Shown in pieces: positions 54,997 to 63,263 of a stretch of DNA of 64,000 nt. This stretch comes from CAMCXT01 sp046302715 (GTDB lineage Bacteria; Bacteroidota; Bacteroidia; M30B66). Numbering within the stretch: the stretch's first letter is position 1; each line of letters begins with the position of its first letter. The notes beneath the pieces were generated by a model, which searched no databases, was not told the origin of the DNA, and saw only the letters and a program-made list of their open reading frames with translations. The stretch covers positions 1 to 64,000 of the forward strand of contig JBKCHQ010000106.1 of the NCBI GenBank assembly GCA_046302715.1, read 5' to 3'. The position numbers were made by a program, and so were the translations under genes.

Positions 54997-56668
54997 GTGT
55001 ATTATAACATTTCTTATGGTTTGCCTTTGTTTAGGTGCAGGCATTACCCTAAATGCGCAACCCGGCCATACTTCTATGGACATAATTGGTTCGTACAAGC
55101 CAAAAATTCCGGATGCTCAAAAGATCAACGAACAGCCAACCATTACCGATACCGTTAAAGAAAAGCTAACGATCGAGTATGAATTGTTCAGTAGAAAGGT
55201 GAATACCGTGTATGAAGTGGATCCGATAAAGGCAGCAAACATGCGCGGTGAACTTCAGAAGAAGCTCTATCCCGGCTATTTTAAAGGAGGATTCGGTACG
55301 TATATGAGTCCCTATGCCGAACTGTTTTACAATACCACACGTTCAAAAAAACAGGCCCTTGGATTTCATTACCGCCATTTTTCTTCCGAAAATGACTTGA
55401 AGGACTATGCCGATGGCCCATTTAGCCGCAATAGTATTGATCTTAATGGAAAAACCTTCATTAAAAAATCGGTGTTGAGCGGCAGTTTAGATTACGACCG
55501 TAATGTGGTTCGGTATTATGGCATCCCCGAAGATTCATTAAGCACCTTGTGGAAGGATTTTGATGTTAATCCGGATGTCCTTCGTCAGCGATATCAGCTC
55601 ATTAATGCTCATGCCGAGCTCAACGATTTGTATCCGGTTGATTCGCATGCTACAAAGTTTAAAGCAGCGATTAATTTTTACAACTACAGCGCCTTAGATA
55701 CAGCTCAGGAAAACAGCTTTAACACAAATGGGTTAGGTTCTTTTTATTACAAGGAGTACGATTTATTTGTTGGTGGCGATTTCTCCTATTTCAAGAATCA
55801 AAATGCATTGGGCGAATATCAGATTTCCCTCCTCACGTTAAAGCCCGGAATTCGGTTTAAGAAAGATAATTGGCGTTTGAGTGCCAATGTGGGGTTATTC
55901 TCTGCGTTTGGCGATACTAGTTTTTTCAAGGTGGTTCCAGAGCTTGATTTTGATTGGAATATTTACGAGCGCTTTATCGTTTTGAATATTGGAACCGACT
56001 CGCGCTATGAGCGCCTTTCGTATCGAAATTTAACAGAGCAAAATCCGTTTTTAGATGAAAACGTGGAACTGCGAAACACCTGGAAGCCTTTTCGCGTCTA
56101 CGCTGGATTAAGAGGGGCTATTAGCTCGCGTATCGGGTATTCAATGCGTGCCAGTTATGTGCAAATTGAGAATCAGCATTATTTTGTGAACGATACCACT
56201 TATGGTAACTGGAATAAAATGGTGGTGGTTTATGATAACCCTGGCCTGTTTGAATTTAATGGGGAGCTATTTTGGCAAAAAAGCGATAAAATGAAACTTT
56301 CAGCCCGAGCAGATTATATGGCATATAGTGCTGATGTGCAGCAGAGACCCTGGCATATACCTTCTTTACGTATGAGTATTAACGGAGCTTATAAAATTAA
56401 GGACAAGATTAAGTTGAATGCAGCGGTACATACCATTAATCGTCAGTTTGCTAGGGTAATAACCTCAGACTCCTTAGGAGTGCCTGTTATTCGTCAGGAG
56501 GAACTTAAAGGAATTGTGGACGTTAATTTAGGCGCCGAGTATCGGTATTCAAAGCGCATTGGTATGTTTTTGCAGCTTAATAACGTTCTAAATAGGCGCT
56601 ATTTTAGGTATATGAATTACCCGCTTCAGCGTTTTAATGCACTTGGCGGAATAACGCTAAGTTTTTAA
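54989..56668 (+). CDS. Outer-membrane beta-barrel protein (TonB-receptor-like, no plug)
   Basis: From the ATG at 54989 the protein has 559 residues. AGGAGG lies 6 bases upstream, a strong Shine-Dalgarno-like site inside the end of the TPR gene, which fixes the start. A signal peptide ([17 protein letters not shown]) is followed by [17 protein letters not shown] and [32 protein letters not shown]... strands, then a barrel ending [29 protein letters not shown]. The LNNVLNRRY and GGITLSF end is like TonB receptors, but no plug domain precedes the barrel. Partner of the TPR protein by overlap. Confidence 0.85.
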   Translation: MNKCIITFLMVCLCLGAGITLNAQPGHTSMDIIGSYKPKIPDAQKINEQPTITDTVKEKLTIEYELFSRKVNTVYEVDPIKAANMRGELQKKLYPGYFKGGFGTYMSPYAELFYNTTRSKKQALGFHYRHFSSENDLKDYADGPFSRNSIDLNGKTFIKKSVLSGSLDYDRNVVRYYGIPEDSLSTLWKDFDVNPDVLRQRYQLINAHAELNDLYPVDSHATKFKAAINFYNYSALDTAQENSFNTNGLGSFYYKEYDLFVGGDFSYFKNQNALGEYQISLLTLKPGIRFKKDNWRLSANVGLFSAFGDTSFFKVVPELDFDWNIYERFIVLNIGTDSRYERLSYRNLTEQNPFLDENVELRNTWKPFRVYAGLRGAISSRIGYSMRASYVQIENQHYFVNDTTYGNWNKMVVVYDNPGLFEFNGELFWQKSDKMKLSARADYMAYSADVQQRPWHIPSLRMSINGAYKIKDKIKLNAAVHTINRQFARVITSDSLGVPVIRQEELKGIVDVNLGAEYRYSKRIGMFLQLNNVLNRRYFRYMNYPLQRFNALGGITLSF

Positions 56669-57735
56669 AAGGGATTTTTAAATGCAGGTTCGTTTATGAA
56701 GGTACTATCGGTAAAGGTTTTAAGAAAAGCCACAAGGTCGGCTTTATCCTGAACCGAAAGATTTAATCCTGTGCCCACGTGCTTCATAAGCGGATCCACC
56801 GTTGCAGATGGTTTTCCGCCAGCGTTATAATGCTCAACAACCTCTTCTAAAGTGGCAAATCGACCGTCGTGCATGTAGGGTGCAGTTAGGGCGATATTTC
56901 GAAGGGTAGGTGTGAGGAATTTTCCCATATCGCTTGGATTGCCCGTAACCCCAGCTAAGCCCGGATCTGAAAAAGCCGAATCCAATCCATTGTTATGAAA
57001 TTGGTTATCTGTAAGTAGGCGCCCTGCATCAATATTATGGCAGTGAAAACAATCGCCCCGTTCGGTCATAAAAATGGAAAAGCCATTCATTTCCTGAGGC
57101 GTTAAATTAATCTCATATCGAAGTCGCTTATCGAGGCGGGAATTATAGCTGATCAATGTGCGCATGAACTGCGCCAATGCTTTAGACACGTGGCTTGAAT
57201 CGAAATCGTAAGTTCCGAAGGCTGCGTAAAATTCGTTATTGTAGTTTTTGGCATTTTTAAGTTTTGAAACGGCATCGGGCCAGGATTGATGCATTTCAAT
57301 AGGATTGGGTATTGGTTCAAGTGCTTGTTGCTCCAGTGATTCAGCTCTTCCGTCCCAAAAAAAGCGAAGGTTAAAAGCAAGATTTATAAGCGCCTGAGCG
57401 TTTCGCGTTCCCTGTATTCCATCAATTCCTACACTAAATATGTTGCCGTTGTCGCTAAACGATAAGGATTGGTTATGGCAAGAGCCGCAGGACTGTGTGT
57501 TATTGCCCGAAAGTAACGTCTCGTAAAATAGTTTTCGTCCCAAAGCAACTCCTTCTACCGTAGTAGGATTATCGGCGGGTTCCAGGGGAGCCGGAAAACC
57601 TGCAGGTCGCAATAATGTATAAGGCGTTGGATTGTAAACGGGCTTATCGTCGGGTTCGGGTTCTTCTTTTTTACATCCCAACCACAAGCCCATCAAAACG
57701 GGCAGCATCCACCAAATTTTTTGAAGCTGCATCAT
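56665..57735 (-). CDS. Di-heme cytochrome c peroxidase/MauG-family lipoprotein (second)
   Basis: A 356-residue lipoprotein (lipobox LWLGC, Cys21) with KKEEPEPDD after the cysteine, a signal that in Bacteroidota can send lipoproteins to the cell surface. It has two heme c motifs, CGSCHN and CFHCHN, in the CCP/MauG fold ([47 protein letters not shown]). Members reduce peroxide or oxidise amino acids in a partner protein. Third gene of an operon with an MbnP-like protein, so an MbnH-like role (tryptophan oxidation) is possible. Confidence 0.88.
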   Translation of the reverse strand: MMQLQKIWWMLPVLMGLWLGCKKEEPEPDDKPVYNPTPYTLLRPAGFPAPLEPADNPTTVEGVALGRKLFYETLLSGNNTQSCGSCHNQSLSFSDNGNIFSVGIDGIQGTRNAQALINLAFNLRFFWDGRAESLEQQALEPIPNPIEMHQSWPDAVSKLKNAKNYNNEFYAAFGTYDFDSSHVSKALAQFMRTLISYNSRLDKRLRYEINLTPQEMNGFSIFMTERGDCFHCHNIDAGRLLTDNQFHNNGLDSAFSDPGLAGVTGNPSDMGKFLTPTLRNIALTAPYMHDGRFATLEEVVEHYNAGGKPSATVDPLMKHVGTGLNLSVQDKADLVAFLKTFTDSTFINEPAFKNPF

Positions 57736-57753
57736 CTTAATAACAAATATACA

Positions 57754-58773
57754 TTAATCCGGTTTAAAGCGTTTGTCGATTATAAACGTTGGATCTGAAA
57801 GTGCATTCAAAAAAGCAACAAGATCGGCACGTTCGGTATTGCTTAAATTTAGAGGGCGAATAAGACTGTCTTTATTGGCAAAATTGCTCCCGCCATGGTT
57901 ATACGTGGCAACAACGTCTTCGAGCGTTTTAACGCTGCCATTGTGCATGTAAGGTGCTGTATAGGCGATATTGCGTAGGCTGGGCACGCTAAAAAGCCCA
58001 CGGTCGTTTTCGAGCATGGTAATTCGCTGGCGACCGCTATCGGCATATTCGCTGAAGAAACCGTTGCTTTTAAACGATCGGTTGGTAAAAAGTGGAGCGG
58101 TATGACAAGAATTACAACCAGAACGCTCAGAAAAAAAAAGCTGCATGCCCCGCTTCTCAGCTTCATTTAACGCCTGTGTTGATCCGTTTACATATTCATC
58201 ATAGCGGCTATTGGCCGAAATCATACTTAGTTGGAAGCAGGCCAAGGCATGTAATAAATTGTTGCCGGTAAGACCATCGGCATATGCCTTATTGAAAAGC
58301 TCCTGATAGGTATTGTCAGATTGTAGTCGGTTAACAATTTCAAAAAGACTATTGTCGAATTCTAGAGGGTTTTGAATGGGGTTTAAGGCGGCCAAATGAA
58401 GGCGGTTTACGCCGCCGTCTCTAAAAAAATGTTTGCCCCATGCCAGATTAAAGAGTGGTTGCGTATTTCGAAATACGGACTGGTTATTTATTCCGGTGCT
58501 AAATTCGGCGGCATCGGCAAAGGCATATTCGACCTTATGACACGATCCGCAACTTATCGAATTGTCGGCCGATAGGCGGGTTTCATAAAACAGTTTTTTG
58601 CCCAGAACCAACCGGCTCTCGGTAAATTCGTTTGCCAGTTCGCTTGTAACTGAAGGAAAACCCTTAGGCTGAGGTAAACCAATATAGTTTTCGTCTAATG
58701 TAGAAACGTCGTTTTGGCAAGCAGTGAAGCTAAATGCCCATAAAATAACTAACCTAGAAAACCCCCTAAGCAT
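57754..58773 (-). CDS. Di-heme cytochrome c peroxidase/MauG-family lipoprotein (first)
   Basis: A 339-residue lipoprotein (lipobox SFTAC, Cys19). Two heme motifs, CGSCHKVEYAFADAA and CNSCHTAPLFTN, and the CCP/MauG blocks GKKLFYETRLSADNSISC and VPSLRNIAYTAPYMHNGSVKTLEDVV are present. It resembles the next gene but is clearly diverged, so this is an old duplication. It begins 8 bases after the MbnP-like stop. Either gene could be the MbnH equivalent; the other may donate electrons or act on a different protein. Confidence 0.88.
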   Translation of the reverse strand: MLRGFSRLVILWAFSFTACQNDVSTLDENYIGLPQPKGFPSVTSELANEFTESRLVLGKKLFYETRLSADNSISCGSCHKVEYAFADAAEFSTGINNQSVFRNTQPLFNLAWGKHFFRDGGVNRLHLAALNPIQNPLEFDNSLFEIVNRLQSDNTYQELFNKAYADGLTGNNLLHALACFQLSMISANSRYDEYVNGSTQALNEAEKRGMQLFFSERSGCNSCHTAPLFTNRSFKSNGFFSEYADSGRQRITMLENDRGLFSVPSLRNIAYTAPYMHNGSVKTLEDVVATYNHGGSNFANKDSLIRPLNLSNTERADLVAFLNALSDPTFIIDKRFKPD

Positions 58774-58781
58774 CCTTTTCC

Positions 58782-59567
58782 TTAATTGGATTTTATGCTT
58801 TTGCTTAGATTTCTAATTACTTTTCGCGCCAGCTCAAGATTATCGGTGGTATGTGTAAAATAATCGTTTTGCATGTTGACGGTATCGCCTGGCTGGCTAA
58901 AAATATCGTTTACCTCTAGATTAAGTTCAAGAATGGTAGTTTGATCTTTTTCGATATTGAGAGATAAGTCGCTTAGAACATTGGGGCTGTAAAGTGAATC
59001 AAGGCCGCTGTGATAAAACCAGGTAAAGGTTGGAGTTTGATTTTGGGTGGCCGAAGTATCCGTTTTGCCCTCCACTTTTGAGAAAATATATCCGGTAGCC
59101 CATGACCAATACATGCCGTTATAAATGCTCAGCGGATGAGTTAAAGGCCATTGGGCTTCGTCGTAGTCGGGGTTATTGGTTCCGTTTAGCGTAGGGTTAA
59201 GTCCCACTGCGTAGCTCATGCGGCTGTAGGAGCCGGGTGCTACATCGAAACGGAAGTTAAGTGCGCCCGAAACAAGGTCGACAAATTCCACATCTTCTGC
59301 TAAAATGGAGTCGTTGCCTTGATGCAGATAAATATCTGACCAATAGAACTTAAGTGTCTCAAGTAACATTCTTTTTCCGTTGGGTCCAATAAAAAGGGAG
59401 TTGCCTTCGAGCGGAACTCCGTTCATGGTGGGTTTAAACCTAATTTCGAGTGTGCCCAGTGGCGTTTCGGGTTCGGGAAGCGGCGGGTCTTTTTTACACG
59501 AGGTAACCAGTAAAAGAAGTACAAATAAAGAGGTGAGTGATGGAATGAAAAAGAGATGCCGCTTCAT
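58782..59567 (-). CDS. MbnP-family copper-binding lipoprotein
   Basis: A 261-residue lipoprotein (lipobox LVTSC, Cys24; CKKDPP follows). The body matches the MbnP family: LEIRFKPTMNGVPLE at the start, LLETLKFYWSDIYLHQ, EFVDLVSGALNFRFDVAPGSYSRMSYAVGLNP, and the diagnostic NGMYWSWATGYIFSKVEG. MbnP proteins bind copper after their partner MbnH, a di-heme enzyme, converts a tryptophan to kynurenine. Several tryptophans (in FYWSD, MYWSWA and FTWFYH) are candidates. First gene of the operon with the two di-heme proteins; no methanobactin genes are near. Confidence 0.85.
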   Translation of the reverse strand: MKRHLFFIPSLTSLFVLLLLVTSCKKDPPLPEPETPLGTLEIRFKPTMNGVPLEGNSLFIGPNGKRMLLETLKFYWSDIYLHQGNDSILAEDVEFVDLVSGALNFRFDVAPGSYSRMSYAVGLNPTLNGTNNPDYDEAQWPLTHPLSIYNGMYWSWATGYIFSKVEGKTDTSATQNQTPTFTWFYHSGLDSLYSPNVLSDLSLNIEKDQTTILELNLEVNDIFSQPGDTVNMQNDYFTHTTDNLELARKVIRNLSKSIKSN

Positions 59568-59627
59568 GATAAGCTATGTGTTTAATGGCTAGGTAAAGAT
59601 ATTACAAAGGAGAATTGAAATGTACAC

Positions 59628-59657
59628 TTGACAGGCCATGAAAATTTTGTAGGTTTG
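59628..59657 (+). promoter_or_regulatory. Promoter of tRNA-Pro
   Basis: TTG (59628-59630, in CTTGACA), 19 bases, then TAGGTTTG (59650-59657) match the consensus; the tRNA begins nine bases after the box. Confidence 0.72.
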
Positions 59658-59666
59658 CAGCCCGTT

Positions 59667-59741
59667 CGGGATGTGGCTCAGCCCGGTTAGAGTGCTCGTC
59701 TGGGGGGCGAGAGGTCGCGGGTTCAAATCCCGCCATCCCGA
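59667..59741 (+). tRNA. tRNA-Pro (anticodon GGG)
   Basis: The 75-base stretch folds into a complete cloverleaf: acceptor CGGGATG with CATCCCG, D arm GCTC...GAGT, anticodon stem CTCGT with GCGAG around loop CTGGGGG, giving anticodon GGG for proline CCC codons (and CCU by wobble), variable loop, and T arm GCGGG-TTCAAAT-CCCGC. The discriminator is A at 59741 and no CCA is encoded. It has its own promoter and terminator. Confidence 0.96.
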
Positions 59742-59743
59742 CT

Positions 59744-59790
59744 AAATCCGCTTAAATTCAATTGGTTTAGGCGGATTTTATTTTTTTTTA
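59744..59790 (+). terminator. Terminator after tRNA-Pro
   Basis: A 13-pair stem (59744-59756 with 59766-59778, one G-T pair) with a nine-base loop followed by a long T run, starting three bases after the tRNA. Confidence 0.85.
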
Positions 59791-59828
59791 TTTGAGGGGT
59801 TTTACTCCGTTTTTTATGGGACATTTTT

Positions 59829-59836
59829 TAGTTTTG
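59829..59836 (+). promoter_or_regulatory. -7 promoter element of yebC-like gene
   Basis: TAGTTTTG followed by CGC fits TAnnTTTG; the ATG at 59856 follows 19 bases later. No TTTG is seen at the usual distance upstream. Confidence 0.5.
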
Positions 59837-59855
59837 CGCTGTAAAATCCAAATTC

Positions 59856-60563
59856 ATGGGACGTATTTTTGAAAAACGCAAGCACAAGATGTTTGCACGC
59901 TACGATAGGATGGCTAAAACATTTACACGCATTGGTAAGGAAATAGCCATTGCTGTAAAGCAGGGTGGTCCCGATCCCGATGGAAATCCACGTTTGCGTG
60001 CAGCCATGCGTAATGCCAAGGCCATTAACATGCCCAAAGATCGTATTGAAGCGGCGGTAAAACGCGCGCACGACAAAGGAGCAGGCGATTTTTCGGAAGT
60101 GGTGTACGAAGGATATTTGCCGCATGGAGTGGCCGTGTTAATTGAAACTGCCACCGACAATCCCACCCGTACGGTTGCTAATGTGCGGATGTACCTAACC
60201 CGTGGTGGCGGTTCTTTGGGTAAAACAGGTTCGCTCGATTTTATTTTTGAGCGTAAGGCATTGTTCAAGCTCAATGCAGAGGGCCTTGATCTCGAAGAAC
60301 TGGAGTTGGAGCTTATTGACCATGGCCTTGAAGAGATAAACCTCGATGAGGGTTTGATATATATCTACACAGCATTCACCGATTATCATAAGATGCAAAC
60401 AGAACTCGAACGACGTAATTTAAGTATTGCAGGCTCAGAGTTGGTGCGAATATCCTTAACCACGGTAGAATTGAATGCAGAGCAGGAAGAGGAGATTAAC
60501 GAGCTGGTGGAAAAAATTGAGGAGGATGACGACGTGCAGCAGGTTTTTGTGAATGTGAAGTAG
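59856..60563 (+). CDS. YebC/PmpR-family protein
   Basis: A 235-residue protein with the YebC family pattern: start MGRIFEKRKHKMFARYDRM, then RLRAAMRNAKAINMPKDRIEAA, VVYEGYLPHGVAVLIETATDNPTRT and RMYLTRGGGSLGKTGSLDFIF. YebC proteins were first called transcription regulators; recent work on the family points to relief of ribosome stalling at proline stretches, which would be fitting beside a tRNA-Pro, although the neighbourhood may be chance. The stop is directly next to that of the convergent T9SS gene. Confidence 0.93.
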   Translation: MGRIFEKRKHKMFARYDRMAKTFTRIGKEIAIAVKQGGPDPDGNPRLRAAMRNAKAINMPKDRIEAAVKRAHDKGAGDFSEVVYEGYLPHGVAVLIETATDNPTRTVANVRMYLTRGGGSLGKTGSLDFIFERKALFKLNAEGLDLEELELELIDHGLEEINLDEGLIYIYTAFTDYHKMQTELERRNLSIAGSELVRISLTTVELNAEQEEEINELVEKIEEDDDVQQVFVNVK

Positions 60564-62732
60564 TTAATCACCTATTTTGATCCATCGAATTAAATCAGAT
60601 CCGTTTGGACCTGCTACTTTTATTAGATAAAAACCATTAGGTAAGCTCTGAGATTCCAGAGTAACTTCACGACTAGCGTTTAGCTCCAGTGTTGTAACAA
60701 GCTTGCCATCAGCAGTGCTTATCTGAATACTTGATATTGGATATTCTGCTTTTATGTTTATCCAATCCTTACCCGGATTAGGGTACACCAAAAGAGTCCC
60801 GTCTTTTTTAAGTGAGTTTATACTGTTTGAAGTTTGACCTTTGTAGAAGATTAATCCACCACTCATATTTCCAACAATCAAATGGGGGAGTTCATTAGGG
60901 GCTGACTGATATACCGCAGGACTGATAAACCGACCCTCATCAATAGCATTGAGCATGGAGTCTTTTAATACTAAACTGTTGTTGTTCAATATTTCCCAAA
61001 CAAACAACTGCCCCCGTTCAGATCCTGAAAACAAATATTTTTTATTCTGATAGGTGCAAATTCTAGGAGCGCTGTATCCGTAATTGCTAACTTCTTCCTC
61101 GATAGTTTCAGCTTCATTCCATAAAGATGTTTCGAAAACATTGTTAAATAATGGATTTGAATTAGATCCTATATTTAAAAATACCTTAAAGTAACCTTGC
61201 TTATTACCAGATATAAGATCCTTTTTTTGATCATTGTTTACATCATAAAATTCAGGATAGGACACATCGCCTGCATCACACATATTGCCCCAATTGATAG
61301 CCGCCCAAATTGAAGGGCCGTTTTGTGTATAAAATAGAAAGGTGCCGTTTGTAAGTCCGAGACATAATTCGGCTTTGCCGTCGCCCGTTAGATCAGCGAG
61401 GGCTGGATTAAGCGAGGGTTGGTTTAAGGAACTTAGGTTTGCAAAATCGTTGGTACGAAAAGTAAATTCAGGCGTAGCTGATGTTCCTGTATTTTCGTAG
61501 TAAGCCACTTTAGAAGTGTATGTGCCTTCTGGTGCGCCGTTAAAAGGAGGAGTGAAAATTCCGCCGGTACCCACTACCAGATCTAAATCTGAATCGCCGT
61601 CAATATCGCCCAAAGCAGGGGTTGAGTTAAGCCCGAAATCGAGCATTTCGTTGCACAGAAATGGACTTTCGGGACCGGTGAATTTATAAGCGGCATCCGC
61701 AATGGTAGGGTAGCGAACTAGGGTACTTTCTGCGTTAATCGAGCCAATATCGGTGTTTGGGGCCAGCAAAAGATCGGGCAACGAATCTGAGTTGGTATTA
61801 ACACTAAAAAGTCCCGGAAACAGGTAGATTCCAGTTTGTTCCCATTGTTCTGTAGGGTATTGCGGCGGTGTAGGTATGATGTTGTCGGTAATGCCCAATG
61901 GTTGATTTATAAGAAAGAGAGGTGTTTCGTAGGCTACGTCACCCAGAACGAGATCGGCATCACCGTCGAGGTCGAGGTCGTTCATAAGAAGGGTTGAGCC
62001 GCTGTGGCGCTCGTTGCGTCCGCAGCTGTCGTTAAGATTAATGGTATTGGTTGTTGCCGATTCGGTGAAGCGCCCCCAATTGTCGGATTCGAGCCTGAAG
62101 ATTAAGGAGTCGCTGCCAAAACCAGACTCTTGACTTAAGTTTCGATGGTATTCGACGCAGGTGCCCAAAATATAAAATGTGAGGATATCAAGGTCGCCGT
62201 CGGAGTCAACATCTCCAATGGCGGGAATGTCAGCTCGACTCACATATAAATTAAGTGGTGAGCCAAAATAATTTGAAAAAATAAGCGGTGCGCTCAGTTC
62301 AAAGTTTAAAAGGCCTTGGTTTACAAACCCCGTATACACCTTAATGCCGTTTAGTGCGGAGCAAAACAAATCTTCAATGCCATCGTTATTGTAATCGGCC
62401 ATATGAAACCAATCACCAATATCAGGCATTAGTCGCTTGTAGTGAGGTGCATACTTCCAGGAAGCGCGTTGGTCTGTTGTTTCAAAAACCGATATTCTGT
62501 TCCCTGAGCGATCGAGGATGACAATTTCGGCTAATCCGTCGCGGTTGAGATCGGCTTCCTGTATTTGCGGTGCATTGAAACCGCCCGCCCAGGCATTCGA
62601 TAGTGGGCTTGTAGAATTTTCTGGAAATATGGGAGTGTTTCCCCAGTATTCAAATTCAAATGGTAAATTTTGACTGTAAGTCGGTGAAAATATCCACAAG
62701 CTCAACCACAAGAAAATGATACCGACTTTCAT
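60564..62732 (-). CDS. T9SS-sorted FG-GAP/VCBS repeat protein
   Basis: A 722-residue secreted protein: signal peptide (FLWLSLWIFSPTYS), then at least seven FG-GAP/VCBS-type calcium-binding repeats, each with D-x-N/D-x-D-G (ADLNRDGLAEIVIL, DYNNDGIEDLFC, DVDSDGDLDILTF, DLDLDGDADLVLG, DIDGDSDLDLVVG, DLTGDGKAELCLG, DVNNDQKKDLISG), forming a beta-propeller, and a T9SS sorting domain from about residue 645 (LLVYPNPGKDWINI to GFYLIKVAG). Possibly an adhesin or a surface scaffold. It starts on the base after the apt stop. Confidence 0.9.
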   Translation of the reverse strand: MKVGIIFLWLSLWIFSPTYSQNLPFEFEYWGNTPIFPENSTSPLSNAWAGGFNAPQIQEADLNRDGLAEIVILDRSGNRISVFETTDQRASWKYAPHYKRLMPDIGDWFHMADYNNDGIEDLFCSALNGIKVYTGFVNQGLLNFELSAPLIFSNYFGSPLNLYVSRADIPAIGDVDSDGDLDILTFYILGTCVEYHRNLSQESGFGSDSLIFRLESDNWGRFTESATTNTINLNDSCGRNERHSGSTLLMNDLDLDGDADLVLGDVAYETPLFLINQPLGITDNIIPTPPQYPTEQWEQTGIYLFPGLFSVNTNSDSLPDLLLAPNTDIGSINAESTLVRYPTIADAAYKFTGPESPFLCNEMLDFGLNSTPALGDIDGDSDLDLVVGTGGIFTPPFNGAPEGTYTSKVAYYENTGTSATPEFTFRTNDFANLSSLNQPSLNPALADLTGDGKAELCLGLTNGTFLFYTQNGPSIWAAINWGNMCDAGDVSYPEFYDVNNDQKKDLISGNKQGYFKVFLNIGSNSNPLFNNVFETSLWNEAETIEEEVSNYGYSAPRICTYQNKKYLFSGSERGQLFVWEILNNNSLVLKDSMLNAIDEGRFISPAVYQSAPNELPHLIVGNMSGGLIFYKGQTSNSINSLKKDGTLLVYPNPGKDWINIKAEYPISSIQISTADGKLVTTLELNASREVTLESQSLPNGFYLIKVAGPNGSDLIRWIKIGD

Positions 62733-63263
62733 TTAGTATTTGATGAGGCTATGAATGGGCATTTGATGTTTGGCCAACATTTGGCTGCCTTTTAGAAATT
62801 CGAGCTCTACTACAAATGAAAAACCTGCAACACGGGCATGTTGTAATTTAATTAGTTCGGCCGCTGCAGAGGCGGTGCCGCCTGTGGCGAGCAGGTCGTC
62901 GTGTACGAGAACATTCCATTGGGGCTTTAAGCTGTTAACGTGCATTTCTACCGTGGCGCTTCCATACTCCAAGTCATAGGCATATGAAATGGTTTTATAG
63001 GGGAGCTTGCCTGCTTTTCGTACCGGTACAAAGGGGATTTTAAGATGTTGAGCCATTAGCATCCCAAAAAGGAATCCACGACTTTCAACGCCCACAATAG
63101 CATCGAGGGCTTTTTCCTTGAACGGTAAAACGAGGTGTTCGGTAATTTCTGTGCATAATTCCGGATTTTCGAGCAGGGGCGTTATGTCTTTAAACAGAAT
63201 GCCAGGTTTCGGGAAATCGGCTACATCGCGGATGGTAGACTTTAGTTTTTCTTCGATATTCAT
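62733..63263 (-). CDS. apt: Adenine phosphoribosyltransferase
   Basis: A 176-residue type I phosphoribosyltransferase. KSTIRDVADFPKPGILFKDITPLL is the Apt N-terminus, VGVESRGFLFG the base-binding region, and VLVHDDLLATGGTASAA the PRPP loop. It salvages adenine to AMP. The ATG overlaps the stop of the ComEA-like gene as ATGA, and its own stop abuts the T9SS gene start, so it is in the middle of a tight three-gene set. Confidence 0.95.
   Translation of the reverse strand: MNIEEKLKSTIRDVADFPKPGILFKDITPLLENPELCTEITEHLVLPFKEKALDAIVGVESRGFLFGMLMAQHLKIPFVPVRKAGKLPYKTISYAYDLEYGSATVEMHVNSLKPQWNVLVHDDLLATGGTASAAAELIKLQHARVAGFSFVVELEFLKGSQMLAKHQMPIHSLIKY

Noticed and set aside
59667..59741. tRNA-Pro as an integration site
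   Set aside because: No repeat of the tRNA 3' end and no mobile genes are found downstream; the next gene is YebC-like.
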